DNA of 64,000 nt from Ruegeria sp. R14_0 (GCF_017743975.1 NZ_JAGHRC010000010.1:1-64000); one strand, 5' to 3'. Counted from the stretch's first letter, positions 27,028 through 36,252 are shown. Numbers and translations are program-made. The notes: generated by a model not told the origin, from the letters alone.

Positions 27028-28083
27028 ATGAAGCCCCCTGCCCCCTATCTCCCTGCCGCGTCACCGACGCTCTCGCACGCAGACCAAGAGGCCCTCACCG
27101 ATCTCTATGTGCGCGGCACGCCTGCGAACACGCTCAGGGCTTATGAGCGCGATTTGCTGTACATCACCGCCTGGAAGGCTGCGCGCTTTGGGTCGGCGCT
27201 GGACTGGCCGGAAACCGAGGCGACTGCCCTCGCCTTCATTCTGGACCACGCGCGATCTTTGGAAGACGCGCCAGTGGAGGATCGCGCCCGTCAAGCAGGA
27301 GAAGCGCTGATCGCGCAAGGGCTGCGCAAGTCGCTGGCCTGCCCGGCACCCTCGACCCTGGACCGGCGCATCGCCTCTTGGCTGGCGTTTCATCGGATGA
27401 AGAACCTCCCCTCCCCGTTTGACAAACCTCAGGTGAAACAGGCCCGGTCCAAGGCCCGGCGCGCCGCTGCCCGGGCCCCTGCCCAAAAATCGCAGCATCC
27501 GATCACCCGCGACATCCTCGAGCAGATGCTGTCCACCTGTCGGGGGTCCCGGCGGGATTGCCGCGACCGCGCCATCTTGATGCTGGGTTGGGCTTCTGGT
27601 GGTAGACGGCGCTCGGAGATCACCGGGTTGATGTTTGAAGACGTCTCGCTGAAGGAGTTCGACGAGAAAAGCCTGGTTTGGATTTCATTGCTGGAGACCA
27701 AGACCACAGCCAAGGGCGAAACCCCGCGCCTGGTTTTGAAGGGTCGCGCAGCCCAGGCGCTGGTGCATTGGATCGAGGTTGGACAGATTAAGAATGGGCC
27801 ACTGTTCCGCCCCGTCTCCAAAGCCGATCGTGTACTGAAACGTCGGCTTTCGCCTGACGCTATCTATCAAATCGTCAAACATCGCCTCCAGTTGGCAGGG
27901 TTGCCGGAGGACTTCGCCTCGCCGCACGGTTTGCGTTCTGGGTTCCTGACCCAAGCCGCACTAGACGGCGCTCCGATCCAGGCCGCCATGCGCTTGTCAC
28001 TGCACCGGTCTATGGCCCAGGCGCAGAAATACTATGACGACGTAGATGTCGCCGAAAACCCGGCGACGGACTTGTTGGGGTGA
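27028..28083 (+). CDS. Tyrosine recombinase/integrase
   Basis: 351 residues with an N-terminal SAM-like DNA-binding domain (TPANTLRAYERDLLYITAW) and a catalytic domain. Catalytic residues seen: Arg in SGGRRRSEI, Lys in ETKTTAKG, His/Arg in SPHGLRSGF, His in LSLHRSMAQ and Tyr in QKYYDDVD. It is convergent with parB, the two ends being 85 bases apart. On a plasmid it may resolve multimers or integrate gene cassettes; no attachment site was identified and no tRNA gene lies beside it. Confidence 0.9.
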   Translation: MKPPAPYLPAASPTLSHADQEALTDLYVRGTPANTLRAYERDLLYITAWKAARFGSALDWPETEATALAFILDHARSLEDAPVEDRARQAGEALIAQGLRKSLACPAPSTLDRRIASWLAFHRMKNLPSPFDKPQVKQARSKARRAAARAPAQKSQHPITRDILEQMLSTCRGSRRDCRDRAILMLGWASGGRRRSEITGLMFEDVSLKEFDEKSLVWISLLETKTTAKGETPRLVLKGRAAQALVHWIEVGQIKNGPLFRPVSKADRVLKRRLSPDAIYQIVKHRLQLAGLPEDFASPHGLRSGFLTQAALDGAPIQAAMRLSLHRSMAQAQKYYDDVDVAENPATDLLG

Positions 28084-28102
28084 GCTGGCGCTAAACGAAG
28101 AA

Positions 28103-28126
28103 GGCGGTAACCCGTGGGTTACCGCC
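28103..28126. terminator. Hairpin after the recombinase, containing a parS-like palindrome
   Basis: Perfect 11-base arms (GGCGGTAACCC / GGGTTACCGCC) around a two-base loop centre, followed by TTTG. It can act as a terminator for the recombinase. Its core GTAACCC-GT-GGGTTAC equals the palindrome at 28153 except for the centre. Confidence 0.65.
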
Positions 28127-28152
28127 TTTGAAACCAAGAAATCTGAGCATGG

Positions 28153-28168
28153 GTAACCCGCGGGTTAC
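28153..28168. promoter_or_regulatory. parS: Candidate parS site (GTAACCCGCGGGTTAC)
   Basis: A perfect 16-base palindrome that touches the parB stop codon. A second copy with the same 7-base arms lies 46 bases away at 28107-28122. Paired palindromes next to parB are the expected place for a plasmid centromere. Confidence 0.65.
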
Positions 28169-29220
28169 TACTCGTTCAAAACAGCTTCAAAAGCTTCAAC
28201 CGCTCTCTGGAGCTTTGACCGGTCAATCGAACTAAAATCCTGACCAGACAATATCCTGCACTCTCCCTTTCGCGCAGTGACTTTTGAGCCGCCCACGTGG
28301 AACTCATACTTCACGCTCTCGGCTTTCTCACGTCGCTTGCCACTACCCGGTTCAGCATCAGTATCTGCCAAGAAGGCATCCAGCGCTTCGTTTTGCTCAC
28401 CGGCTGTGGATGCGCGCACCAACACATCTCTCAACCCAGCAGCTGAATCCGATGACGCTCGAAGTTTACGCGCAACCTCAACGCCAAGGTTTCTGGAGAC
28501 ACTCTTTGGAAACGGCAACGCACCCTCAAGTTCATTGAGCAGATAAACAAAGCTGCGAATGTAAGAGCGTTTCATCTTGTGTAGGGAGGAGTACAGCCTT
28601 CCGACCAAAGCTTCTGCATCCCCTGCCCCCAACTCTGAATCTTTGGAAGCAAGAATTGCGACTTGCGCCATCTCAGCAAAAGTCAGGTCCTCCCGAACAA
28701 CGTTCTCCTCAACCATGTCAATGTAGAGGTCGATGCGATCGCTATGGGATTCGGCAACTCGCGCTGTAACACTGGAAAACCGTTCATCACCGGTCTCCTC
28801 AAAAAGCTGCTTAAGAGCAGTAACTCGTCTCCAACCCTTTTTGAGCTGGAAGCGACCATCTGAATCCTTATAAAGTTCTATGGGCTCTTTCTGGCCGCGT
28901 TCCTGAATAGAAGCCTTGAGTTCATCCATCTCATCGGAACTTGCGACGGACGAAAGATCCAAGCGATCTCTTGGCAGGTCTGTCGTATGAATTTCATTGA
29001 TGCCGACCGCAACCAAAACTCGCCCCTCATCACGAGCTTTGCGATACTCCTTTGCATCGGAGGCATTTTGCCGTCGCTGTTCGACACGGTTCTCAGTGCT
29101 TTCATTTAAGCTGTTTGCTGCTTCGCGTACTGCAGCCCCCATTGGACCCACTTCGCGGCGGCGTGTTTTCTTGAGGTCATCTTCATCAATCGGAGTGAAG
29201 CCAAATTTGTTACCGCTCAT
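28168..29220 (-). CDS. parB: Plasmid partition protein ParB (RepB-like)
   Basis: 350 residues. The ParB/Srx nuclease-like domain spans about residues 65-180 with RDRLDLSS, ELKASIQERGQKEPIEL and KGWRRVTALKQLFEETG; a helix-turn-helix segment follows (LTFAEMAQVAILA), and a C-terminal dimer domain. It binds parS and recruits ParA. Start overlaps the parA stop by four bases. The palindromes just beyond its stop are the likely targets. Confidence 0.92.
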   Translation of the reverse strand: MSGNKFGFTPIDEDDLKKTRRREVGPMGAAVREAANSLNESTENRVEQRRQNASDAKEYRKARDEGRVLVAVGINEIHTTDLPRDRLDLSSVASSDEMDELKASIQERGQKEPIELYKDSDGRFQLKKGWRRVTALKQLFEETGDERFSSVTARVAESHSDRIDLYIDMVEENVVREDLTFAEMAQVAILASKDSELGAGDAEALVGRLYSSLHKMKRSYIRSFVYLLNELEGALPFPKSVSRNLGVEVARKLRASSDSAAGLRDVLVRASTAGEQNEALDAFLADTDAEPGSGKRREKAESVKYEFHVGGSKVTARKGECRILSGQDFSSIDRSKLQRAVEAFEAVLNE

Positions 29221-30527
29221 TCTACCCGCTCCTCAACTTTAGTACGCGCCTCCCAGGCCCGTAGGACGACATCCTTAAATTCGCTGTATGCATTATCAAA
29301 GGACTGACGCGCTCGCTTCCATGTGTCCCGAGTCATCTGTCTGTAGTCCTGCTCGTAAACAGACATCTGGAACCTACCAGATTGCTCGACCGCACGTGTC
29401 ATTTCGATGGGATTTTGACAGACATCGGCGCCGAAGACATTTTTGAAAGCATCCATCATCGCGACATGCAAAGAGTTGCTGGCCTCGAAGCGAGTCATGA
29501 GAACACGTATGTCATCGAACCTTTTAGGAAGCGTGATACCGGCATCCTGTGCAATACGTTCGAACCCGCTGGTTATGTCTTCCAAGGCATCGCCAAGCTG
29601 ACCAAGATAACTCGTTGTGCTGTCATACTCCCAATAACCAGGACCAGACGGAATATAGAGGATGTCAGCAGCAAAGGCCGCATTCAAAGACTGGTATCCA
29701 ATTGCCGGCGGGCAATCGAAAACAATCAAATCATATTGGTCGTCAGGCAACTCATCCAGATATCTTGCTACGCATCCAAAAAAACTCCATGCCTTGTGAA
29801 TGGACCTGTACTGAGCGGACGCAAATTCAACGAAGGCCGCGTTCGCACAGCTCGGGATGATGTCGATCGTTGACCATGAAGTTTTTTGAATGAAGTCTTG
29901 TACACGTTGTGCGCCAATCGACTGAACATCTTCGGGCAATTCGTCGGCAGTAGGGTAGGGGCAATCTGCGGGATCATCATATTCGTCCGCGATCCGGTTC
30001 GCCTCACGGCAGAGATCGCGGCACATAATGCCCCAGACAGTATTCCACTCTCTAACTTCAGCCAGACCCATTGAATGCGTGAGTGTCGCCTGGGGGTCGA
30101 AATCCACCACCAGAACACGGTAACCATCAAGCGCGGCCGCATTCGCCAAGTGCTGGGCAACGACGGTTTTGCCGACACCACCCTTAAAGTTCGAAACCGC
30201 TACTCTCATAGCCCGGCCTGCCGGCCTTTGAGGCAGGAGGCTTTTACCTCTAAATCTCAGGCGCCGTCTCAACTCATTTATCTCAGCCAGAGAAAACCAT
30301 CTTTGCCGCCCATCATCTTCAGTCGCCCCTTGCGGAAGAGACGGGTCTTCGGACAACTTCTTTCTCAAGGTGTCCGCCGGGACATCAAACATGAACTGGC
30401 TGATCTCCCAGATAGAGAATGGTCGAAGCACTTTCTCGTCAGCGGGCGAGAAGGTAGCGCGGCGGACGGCAGCCTGTTGAGCCAGGCTTCGTTCGTTCAT
30501 AGCTTGAAGGTCGGTGTGGTCACGCAT
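29217..30527 (-). CDS. parA: Plasmid partition ATPase ParA (RepA-like)
   Basis: 436 residues. An N-terminal winged-helix-like region (about 35-95, with SIWEISQFMFDVPADTLRKK) is followed by a deviant Walker A SNFKGGVGKTVVAQHLA, the switch VVDFDPQATLTHSMG and the Walker B DLIVFDCPPAIGY. The N-terminal DNA-binding part marks type Ia-like ParA proteins that repress their own operon. It is divergent from the replication initiator; the shared upstream region holds the origin repeats. Confidence 0.93.
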   Translation of the reverse strand: MRDHTDLQAMNERSLAQQAAVRRATFSPADEKVLRPFSIWEISQFMFDVPADTLRKKLSEDPSLPQGATEDDGRQRWFSLAEINELRRRLRFRGKSLLPQRPAGRAMRVAVSNFKGGVGKTVVAQHLANAAALDGYRVLVVDFDPQATLTHSMGLAEVREWNTVWGIMCRDLCREANRIADEYDDPADCPYPTADELPEDVQSIGAQRVQDFIQKTSWSTIDIIPSCANAAFVEFASAQYRSIHKAWSFFGCVARYLDELPDDQYDLIVFDCPPAIGYQSLNAAFAADILYIPSGPGYWEYDSTTSYLGQLGDALEDITSGFERIAQDAGITLPKRFDDIRVLMTRFEASNSLHVAMMDAFKNVFGADVCQNPIEMTRAVEQSGRFQMSVYEQDYRQMTRDTWKRARQSFDNAYSEFKDVVLRAWEARTKVEERVE

Positions 30528-30666
30528 GTTGCTGCTCTTGTTATATCACGGATGTCTTCTAATAACGCGATTTTGGAAAACTGCAAAACGTAAAGAATAG
30601 AATTTCCGCTTTTTCGCCTTCGACTCGGTAAAAACGGGAGGTATTTCGAAAGTGAAGCTATGTTTT

Positions 30667-30740
30667 GGTGACAGGCAGCGATCGATTACCAGATATATGG
30701 TGACACTCGACCTCCAATAGGGTGACAGCATAGTGTCACC
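30667..30740. promoter_or_regulatory. oriV: Iteron-like GGTGACA repeats, candidate replication origin
   Basis: GGTGACA occurs at 30667, 30699 and 30721 on the plus strand and inverted at 30734-30740; the last two form a palindrome GGTGACA-N6-TGTCACC. They lie in an AT-rich 373-base gap between parA and the initiator gene. Spacing of 32 and 22 bases is about whole helical turns. Confidence 0.6.
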
Positions 30741-30900
30741 CATAACCTATTAACCGAATTTTCTTTTGATTTTGAAGAAAGAGGCGGTCATCCTGTTTTT
30801 CAAAGCCCGTTGACAAACTACGGGATTTCATCACACTGAACCCAATTGATGGAATCGGTCGGCGAAACCGATCCGCTCGAGGCACAGTGGCAGTATCAAA

Positions 30901-31599
30901 ATGGAAATAAAACGATTTACAGGATATCAGGCCGGTTCTCAGAAGTACGATCTTTTGACTGCACTCTCTGTTGCGGGATTGAATGGCACACCCGGTTTTC
31001 AATGTTCGATGATGCGGCTCATTGCGCTGATAACGGCTCGATACAACTGGCGCACTGATGAGCTGACGGTCGGTCAAAAAGAAATGGCCCGCCTCTGGTC
31101 CGTGGATGAACGAACCGTCAAGCGAGAAATTAAGCGGTTGACGGATTCTAATATACTTCTCCAGCTCAGGCCTGGGGTTAGAGGCCGCGTTGCAGCGTAT
31201 CGACTCAACTACGCGGAAATTTACCGTCTGAGCGAACCGGTTTGGCAAAATGTTGGTTCTGATTTTGTATCGCGTATGGAGACACAAAGCCCAAAACCAA
31301 CCGAAAAGGTTGTTCATGTTCAGTTTGGCCAAGAAAGACCAGTGGCTATTGAACATGAGGGACAAGACATTCAGGATCCATGGGGCAGGGCGCTTCGGCG
31401 CCTATCAGAATCTGAAGCATTATTGTTTGAAAGTTGGTATCGCGAACTCAAATTTGTTGAAACGCAAGATCAGACAATCACCTTGCGCGCACCCAGCAAG
31501 TTCATCGCACAGTACATTCAGTCTCACCATTTGAAACCTTTACTTGGAGCGGTCCAGCTCGAGTTCGGGCGAATTCGGAAAGTGTGTCTGCTCGGCTAG
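30901..31599 (+). CDS. DnaA-like plasmid replication initiator
   Basis: 232 residues. The N-terminal half is a winged-helix domain (WRTDELTVGQKEMARLWSVDERTVKREIKRL). The C-terminal half (about residues 155-232) resembles the N-terminal domain I of DnaA: WGRALRRLSESEALLFESWY, then LRAPSKFIAQYI and HHLKPLLGAV. This composition is that of the DnaA-like replicases of Rhodobacteraceae plasmids. Position beside parAB and the iterons fits. It has no ATPase domain, so it is not chromosomal DnaA. Confidence 0.85.
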   Translation: MEIKRFTGYQAGSQKYDLLTALSVAGLNGTPGFQCSMMRLIALITARYNWRTDELTVGQKEMARLWSVDERTVKREIKRLTDSNILLQLRPGVRGRVAAYRLNYAEIYRLSEPVWQNVGSDFVSRMETQSPKPTEKVVHVQFGQERPVAIEHEGQDIQDPWGRALRRLSESEALLFESWYRELKFVETQDQTITLRAPSKFIAQYIQSHHLKPLLGAVQLEFGRIRKVCLLG

Positions 31600-31654
31600 C
31601 AATCCAGATTTGAAGGTCGCACGCTGTGCCTTGAGACCACCGAACTTGCTGATT

Positions 31655-32707
31655 TCAACCGTTGAGTTTGGCCTCGAACACCCCGATAGTTTTCAGAATG
31701 TCATCGAACAAGGGGGTATCCCCGATGATCATTTCTTGCATCCCCACATAGTCCCGGCGCAGCGCTGCTTTCAGCTTAGGGTTCGGTAGCAATCTTAGAT
31801 ATCCGGGCTTGGCATTCTCGTAGTTAGCCCAAGCCGCTTTGAAGAAGACGGACTTATGGTGTGCAACCTGATCCAGCAAGTCGATCTGTTCGATAGCGCG
31901 AGAATGGGACTCGTGTGTGATCAACTGAGCCATGTCGTAATAATGGCGCGACATACGGTCAGCCAGAGGTTTGGTGATGTCCTGATGATAGAGCATATGC
32001 AGGATCGTGGCTTTTTCCCAGAATGTGCGTTCAACACCCAAGACCTTCACACCGACTTCGCCCGCCCCCAAAAGGTCTGGAAAGGCCTGATGCACGTAAG
32101 GTGATATCCTGCGGGACTCGGCTGGTAGGTGAACCCCACGGGCGCCAAATTCGAACCGCACTACCGGCTGGATGTAGCCGCTGGTCGCACGTGTCTCGGA
32201 TGGATAGGCGAAAAGCAAGGTTTGTGCATCATTAGGATCGACCGACAGGGAAAAGTGCTGATCTAGCGCGGCGCCAAACTTGATCTTGGTTTCTTTCAGA
32301 AGCGGTCCTGAGACTACTTTGGTGGCCGTATCCTGAAGTTCCTGCAACAGTTGCTTTTGTTTTTTGCCGGAAAGGGCAGGGTGCTCGGGGTCACGTGCGC
32401 CCTCGAAACCGAGCTGTGCCCGGTCGAGAGACAGATCCACGTCTTCTGAGAATCGATGGATGATGTCATAGGCCTTGGATAGCGATGTCCCGCCCTTGAA
32501 GATCATGTGAGCGCCAAAAGAGGGCAGGGCGAATAGATGTTTCAGTGACCAACAGACCCAGAAATCCTTCTCGACGATTGCTTTGGACAAACCAAGCTGT
32601 GCGGCCGATTCCTGAAACGCCTCCTCACGGTTCTTTGGAGTATCGTTGGCAAACTGGTCCACGATCAGTTCCGCGCCACGATTTGCTGCACTACCGGGTG
32701 CATCCAC
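31655..32707 (-). CDS. abiEii: AbiEii-type nucleotidyltransferase toxin
   Basis: 350 residues from ATG 32707, which overlaps abiEi by 43 bases; GTG 32662, just past the abiEi stop, is an alternative start. Motifs of the AbiEii/MenT nucleotidyltransferase family: MIFKGGTSLSKAYDII, RFSEDVDLSLD and later RTFWEKATILHMLYH. Toxins of this family transfer nucleotides to tRNA or other targets and block growth on phage infection. Paired with the antitoxin gene upstream. All key motifs look intact. Confidence 0.9.
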   Translation of the reverse strand: MDAPGSAANRGAELIVDQFANDTPKNREEAFQESAAQLGLSKAIVEKDFWVCWSLKHLFALPSFGAHMIFKGGTSLSKAYDIIHRFSEDVDLSLDRAQLGFEGARDPEHPALSGKKQKQLLQELQDTATKVVSGPLLKETKIKFGAALDQHFSLSVDPNDAQTLLFAYPSETRATSGYIQPVVRFEFGARGVHLPAESRRISPYVHQAFPDLLGAGEVGVKVLGVERTFWEKATILHMLYHQDITKPLADRMSRHYYDMAQLITHESHSRAIEQIDLLDQVAHHKSVFFKAAWANYENAKPGYLRLLPNPKLKAALRRDYVGMQEMIIGDTPLFDDILKTIGVFEAKLNG

Positions 32708-33261
32708 GCCGGTACATATCTACTTTGTTTTGCGAGCAATGCGCGGTCCTCAATATCCAGATTGCGGGCCAGCGTGTCGACAACACGGCTATCCACCCGG
32801 TTTTTCCCAACATAGCGTAACGCCTGAAATACGGCGCCGGTTTTCTGACCTGCACCAACTAGCGTTTTGGATGATGCATTTCGAAACTGGATGACTTGTC
32901 GACCAATTGTCTTGGTGCGGGTCGGGCCGTCGGTCATATAAGTCGGCTTGGACGGCACTTGGGTCGACAGCCCCAACTGGTTGGCTGCCATGGCAGGGGA
33001 GGGCTGTAGAACCTGATTGTCTTTGCGTGCAATCGCTTTGGCAATGTCATCGGCTGACGGAGACAACAGCCCTAACCGGGCGCTCTTTCTCGGATAGTCA
33101 TAAAGCCCACGCGTTAACCGCCGGATCATCCCTTGATCCGCCAAACGCGACAATGCCTGATCCACACTTGCGCGGGAGCCAATATCCAGAAAGTCGGTTG
33201 GCGCAAAGATTGCGCCCCGGCCTTTTCCGATGATGCGTTGTCTAATCGATGAGGTGATCAT
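32665..33261 (-). CDS. abiEi: AbiEi-type antitoxin with N-terminal winged helix (DUF6088-like)
   Basis: 198 residues. N-terminal winged-helix segment (FAPTDFLDIGSRASVDQALSRLADQ, then GMIRRLTRGLYDYPRK) typical of AbiEi transcriptional repressors, then a C-terminal antitoxin domain. It should neutralise AbiEii and repress the operon. A 28-base palindrome lies 13-40 bases upstream of the start. Confidence 0.88.
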   Translation of the reverse strand: MITSSIRQRIIGKGRGAIFAPTDFLDIGSRASVDQALSRLADQGMIRRLTRGLYDYPRKSARLGLLSPSADDIAKAIARKDNQVLQPSPAMAANQLGLSTQVPSKPTYMTDGPTRTKTIGRQVIQFRNASSKTLVGAGQKTGAVFQALRYVGKNRVDSRVVDTLARNLDIEDRALLAKQSRYVPAWMHPVVQQIVARN

Positions 33262-33273
33262 AGCTTTCTCCTT

Positions 33274-33301
33274 GTCAGAAAATATAGTACTTTTTTCTGA
33301 C
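33274..33301 (-). promoter_or_regulatory. Candidate AbiEi operator
   Basis: Arms GTCAGAAAA (33274-33282) and TTTTCTGAC (33293-33301) around ten bases that include a TATAGTAC -10-like sequence. Binding would cover the promoter. Known AbiEi proteins bind inverted repeats upstream of their own gene. Confidence 0.7.
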
Positions 33302-33589
33302 TTTCAAGTTAGGGGAATATCTGGGTGTTTTTGTAAGTTGGGCGGGAAGCGGTCGTTCGCTGCGAGTGCGACTCCGCACCCATCCGCCGCTAAAGCGGAC
33401 GTTAGATGCAGCTGATTGGGCTGGACCCTATCAAACACACACACACACAATAACTGCTGATATGTGACGCGCGCGTCTTAACCGAGAAACGAACGGTGAA
33501 TAGACTCGGAGCAGGAGTCGCTTCTACTGAAATATTCCCGGTGAAATGCTAATTAGATGCAAACTGTATTTCACGGGAATCGATTTAAC

Positions 33590-33790
33590 ATGGCGGATCA
33601 ACATGAAGAACAGCTTTCACCGACTGTCACCAAGGTGCTGGATGAATTTCTGGCGGTGCTAAAAGCGGATGATAAAATAGACGAGAAGATCGCAGAGCGA
33701 CTTGATAAGCTTCTTCGCTCCGGAAGGGCACCCAAGGCGGATGATCTTGAAACGGCACTGTTTCCGGCGACGAAGGGTGACGAGGCGTGA
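33590..33790 (+). CDS. Small acidic/helical partner protein of the following ATPase
   Basis: 66 residues from ATG 33590 (MADQHEEQLSPTVTKV). It is charged and helical with KIDEKIAERLDKLLRSG; no known domain recognised. The stop overlaps the GTG start of the SMC/RecF-like ATPase by 3 bases, so the two are translationally coupled and probably bind each other. The region upstream (33302-33589) has a short (CA) run at 33435 and no gene. Confidence 0.6.
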   Translation: MADQHEEQLSPTVTKVLDEFLAVLKADDKIDEKIAERLDKLLRSGRAPKADDLETALFPATKGDEA

Positions 33791-36252
33791 TCCGGATCAA
33801 GACCCTGCATATCGAAGAATTCCGTGGCATTCGGTTGCTGGACCTCGATCTTGCGGGCCAGAATTTTGGGATTTGCGGTCCCAACGGCACCGGCAAGAGC
33901 GGTGTCGTTGACGCTATCGAATTCTGTCTGACGGGCAATGTTACTCGCCTGTCGGGACAAGGGGCTGGCGAGCTGACCGTCAAAGGCCACGCGCCGCATG
34001 TCGATCAGCGCGATAATCCGGAAAAGGCGCTGGTCAGCTTGACCGCATCAATTCCGTCTCTTGGCAAGGATGTCACCATCACGCGCTCGGTCAAAGCGCC
34101 ACGAACGGTGACGATCACGCCAGCCAGTGGTGCAGAAGAGCCTGCGATTACCGAGCTGCAGTCACATCCGGAGTTCGCAATCTCACGGCGCGAAATCGTC
34201 AAATACATCATCACACCGCCGAACCAGCGCTCCAAGGATGTCCAGACGCTCCTGCGCCTCGACCAGATCGAGAAGACCCGTAGCGCGCTGCTGTCATACG
34301 CCAACAAGTGCAAGCGCGAAGCCGAGGAAGCGGAGCGCGCGCGCGGGCGGGCCGAAGGTGAACTCAAGACGGCTCTCGGCGTAACGACTCTCGATCGTGA
34401 TGAGGTGCTGGCCAAGGCGAACGAAAAGCGCGCGCTGCTTGGCCTTCCGGCATTAACCGAACTCACGCCCGCAACATCGTTCAAGGACGGCGTTGCCGAA
34501 GGCGATGAAAAGGCCAAGAAAGCAGGACCAAGCAAGGAAGTGGCTCTGGCCGATCTTGTTGCTCTTGCCAAGGATGCGGCGGCATCGCCGCCCGATCCGT
34601 TGTCCCAGCAGCTCGAAGCCGCCAACACCGCTCTCAAGGCGTTGAAGGATGACAAGGATGCGCTCGCGCTGGCGCGCCAGCACGGATTCATCGAAACGGG
34701 CCTCGAATTTGTGAGCGGCGATGCCTGTCCGCTTTGCGATACGCCCTGGGATGCAGAAGAACTCAGGGCACATCTCAAGGCCAAGTTGCTGAGCGCCGAA
34801 GCTGTCAGCGCGCAGCTTGAAACCATCCGGACGGCATTCGGTGTGATCTCCGACGCTCTTGAAGATCGTATGTCCGCTGTCGCCAAGGCCGCCGCCTATG
34901 GCGCGGCCCTCAAGGAGGCTGTGGCCAAGGAAGCTTTTGATGAATACGGTCAGGCGCTTGCTACGGCGAAGCAGGCGCTCAACGCCTTTCTCGATGATCA
35001 CGCCCTCATTGATGATGCCTTGGCGGTCACGGATGCGGCCTGGTGGGCGTTGCCGGAAGAAGTTCAAACCCGCCTGGAAGAGGTGCAAACTGCGATTGGC
35101 GCGCAGCCTGATAGCTCGGCCGCTGATGCAGCGCGGGAATTTCTTGCCGTGCTTCAGGACCGCTATGAGCGTTTGCTGAGCGACAGCAAGACTGCGAAAG
35201 CCCAAAAGGCGCGTCACGCCAAGGCGCAGAAGGTTCACGATCACTACAATGATGTCTCCAACAAGGTCCTGGAGACGATCTACGACGCCGTAGCCACTGA
35301 ATTCACGGATTTCTACAAGGCCATCAATGATGATGAGGGGAAGTTTACAGGTGAGCTGAAGGCCGAGCCCGCCAAGCTGAGCTTCAATGTCGATTTCTTC
35401 GGCAGGGGCACGTTCCCGCCGGGCGCTTATCACAGTGAAGGGCATCAGGACGGTATGGGGCTCTGCCTGTACCTGGCCCTGATGAAGCATACTCTTGGTG
35501 ACAAGTTCACCTTTGCGGTTCTTGATGATGTCTTGATGTCCGTGGATACCGGCCACCGCCGCGAAGTCTGCCGTCTGCTCAAGACGCAATTCCCCAACAC
35601 CCAGTTCATCCTGACCACCCATGACCGCGTCTGGCTGCAATATATGAAGACCGAAGGCCTCATCGGGCGCAGCCAGCTTTTCGGCGGCTGGAGCGTCGAG
35701 CTCGGTCCGCGCATCTGGGACGATCAGGATATCTGGACCGAGATCCAGCTGGAGCTCGACAGGAATGATATCGCAAAGGCTGCATGGCTCTTGCGGCGCT
35801 ACCTGGAATATATCTCGACCGTGCTCGCCGATAATCTGCGGGCCTCCGTCGAATTTCGCGGTGATGCCCACTACGATTTGGGCGATCTGTTGCCGCCCGT
35901 GCTGAACCAGTGGCGAAGCCGTCTGGGCAAGGGCATCAAGGCCGCCGCGAAATGGGGGCATGACAAGACCAAGGAGGAGCTTGAAGAAAAGCTCGCCACA
36001 GCCGTAGCGCTAATCAAGGCCACAGACGCGGAGCGATGGACGATAAATCCATCAGTACATTTTAATGAATGGCAGAATTTCACCAAGGCCGAGTTTCAGG
36101 CCGTAGTGGACGCATTCAAAGCGCTGCTGGATCATATCCGGTGCCCAAACCCCAAGTGCGGCACTTTCCCTTACCTTACACCGCGCAAAGGGTCGGCTGA
36201 AGATCTGCGTTGCAGCTGTCAGACCATCAATGTCAATCTTAAGTTGAAGTAG
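33787..36252 (+). CDS. SMC/RecF-type AAA ATPase with zinc-hook-like motif, putative anti-phage ATPase
   Basis: 821 residues. Walker A GPNGTGKS at residues 31-38 in a RecF/Rad50-like N-lobe; long coiled-coil or helical middle with DACPLCDTPWD (CPLC near residue 314), which recalls the Rad50 zinc hook; a C-lobe with Walker B-like FAVLDDVLMSVD near 578 and the switch His in ILTTHDRVW. About 200 residues follow, ending in a zinc-ribbon-like CPNPKCG...RCSC. ATPases of this shape are common in defence systems (Lamassu, Septu, OLD-like), but the extra C-terminal part and the 66-residue partner do not match one that I can name. No nuclease is visible next to it. Confidence 0.8.
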   Translation: MIRIKTLHIEEFRGIRLLDLDLAGQNFGICGPNGTGKSGVVDAIEFCLTGNVTRLSGQGAGELTVKGHAPHVDQRDNPEKALVSLTASIPSLGKDVTITRSVKAPRTVTITPASGAEEPAITELQSHPEFAISRREIVKYIITPPNQRSKDVQTLLRLDQIEKTRSALLSYANKCKREAEEAERARGRAEGELKTALGVTTLDRDEVLAKANEKRALLGLPALTELTPATSFKDGVAEGDEKAKKAGPSKEVALADLVALAKDAAASPPDPLSQQLEAANTALKALKDDKDALALARQHGFIETGLEFVSGDACPLCDTPWDAEELRAHLKAKLLSAEAVSAQLETIRTAFGVISDALEDRMSAVAKAAAYGAALKEAVAKEAFDEYGQALATAKQALNAFLDDHALIDDALAVTDAAWWALPEEVQTRLEEVQTAIGAQPDSSAADAAREFLAVLQDRYERLLSDSKTAKAQKARHAKAQKVHDHYNDVSNKVLETIYDAVATEFTDFYKAINDDEGKFTGELKAEPAKLSFNVDFFGRGTFPPGAYHSEGHQDGMGLCLYLALMKHTLGDKFTFAVLDDVLMSVDTGHRREVCRLLKTQFPNTQFILTTHDRVWLQYMKTEGLIGRSQLFGGWSVELGPRIWDDQDIWTEIQLELDRNDIAKAAWLLRRYLEYISTVLADNLRASVEFRGDAHYDLGDLLPPVLNQWRSRLGKGIKAAAKWGHDKTKEELEEKLATAVALIKATDAERWTINPSVHFNEWQNFTKAEFQAVVDAFKALLDHIRCPNPKCGTFPYLTPRKGSAEDLRCSCQTINVNLKLK

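Noticed and set aside
33433..33450. Short CA dinucleotide run
   Set aside because: Eight or so CA units in a gene-free gap; too short to treat as a functional or phase-variable repeat without a gene nearby.
34453..35961. 502-codon minus-strand frame opposite the SMC-like ATPase
   Set aside because: It is a shadow of a GC-rich gene with clear Walker motifs on the plus strand and has no family pattern of its own.
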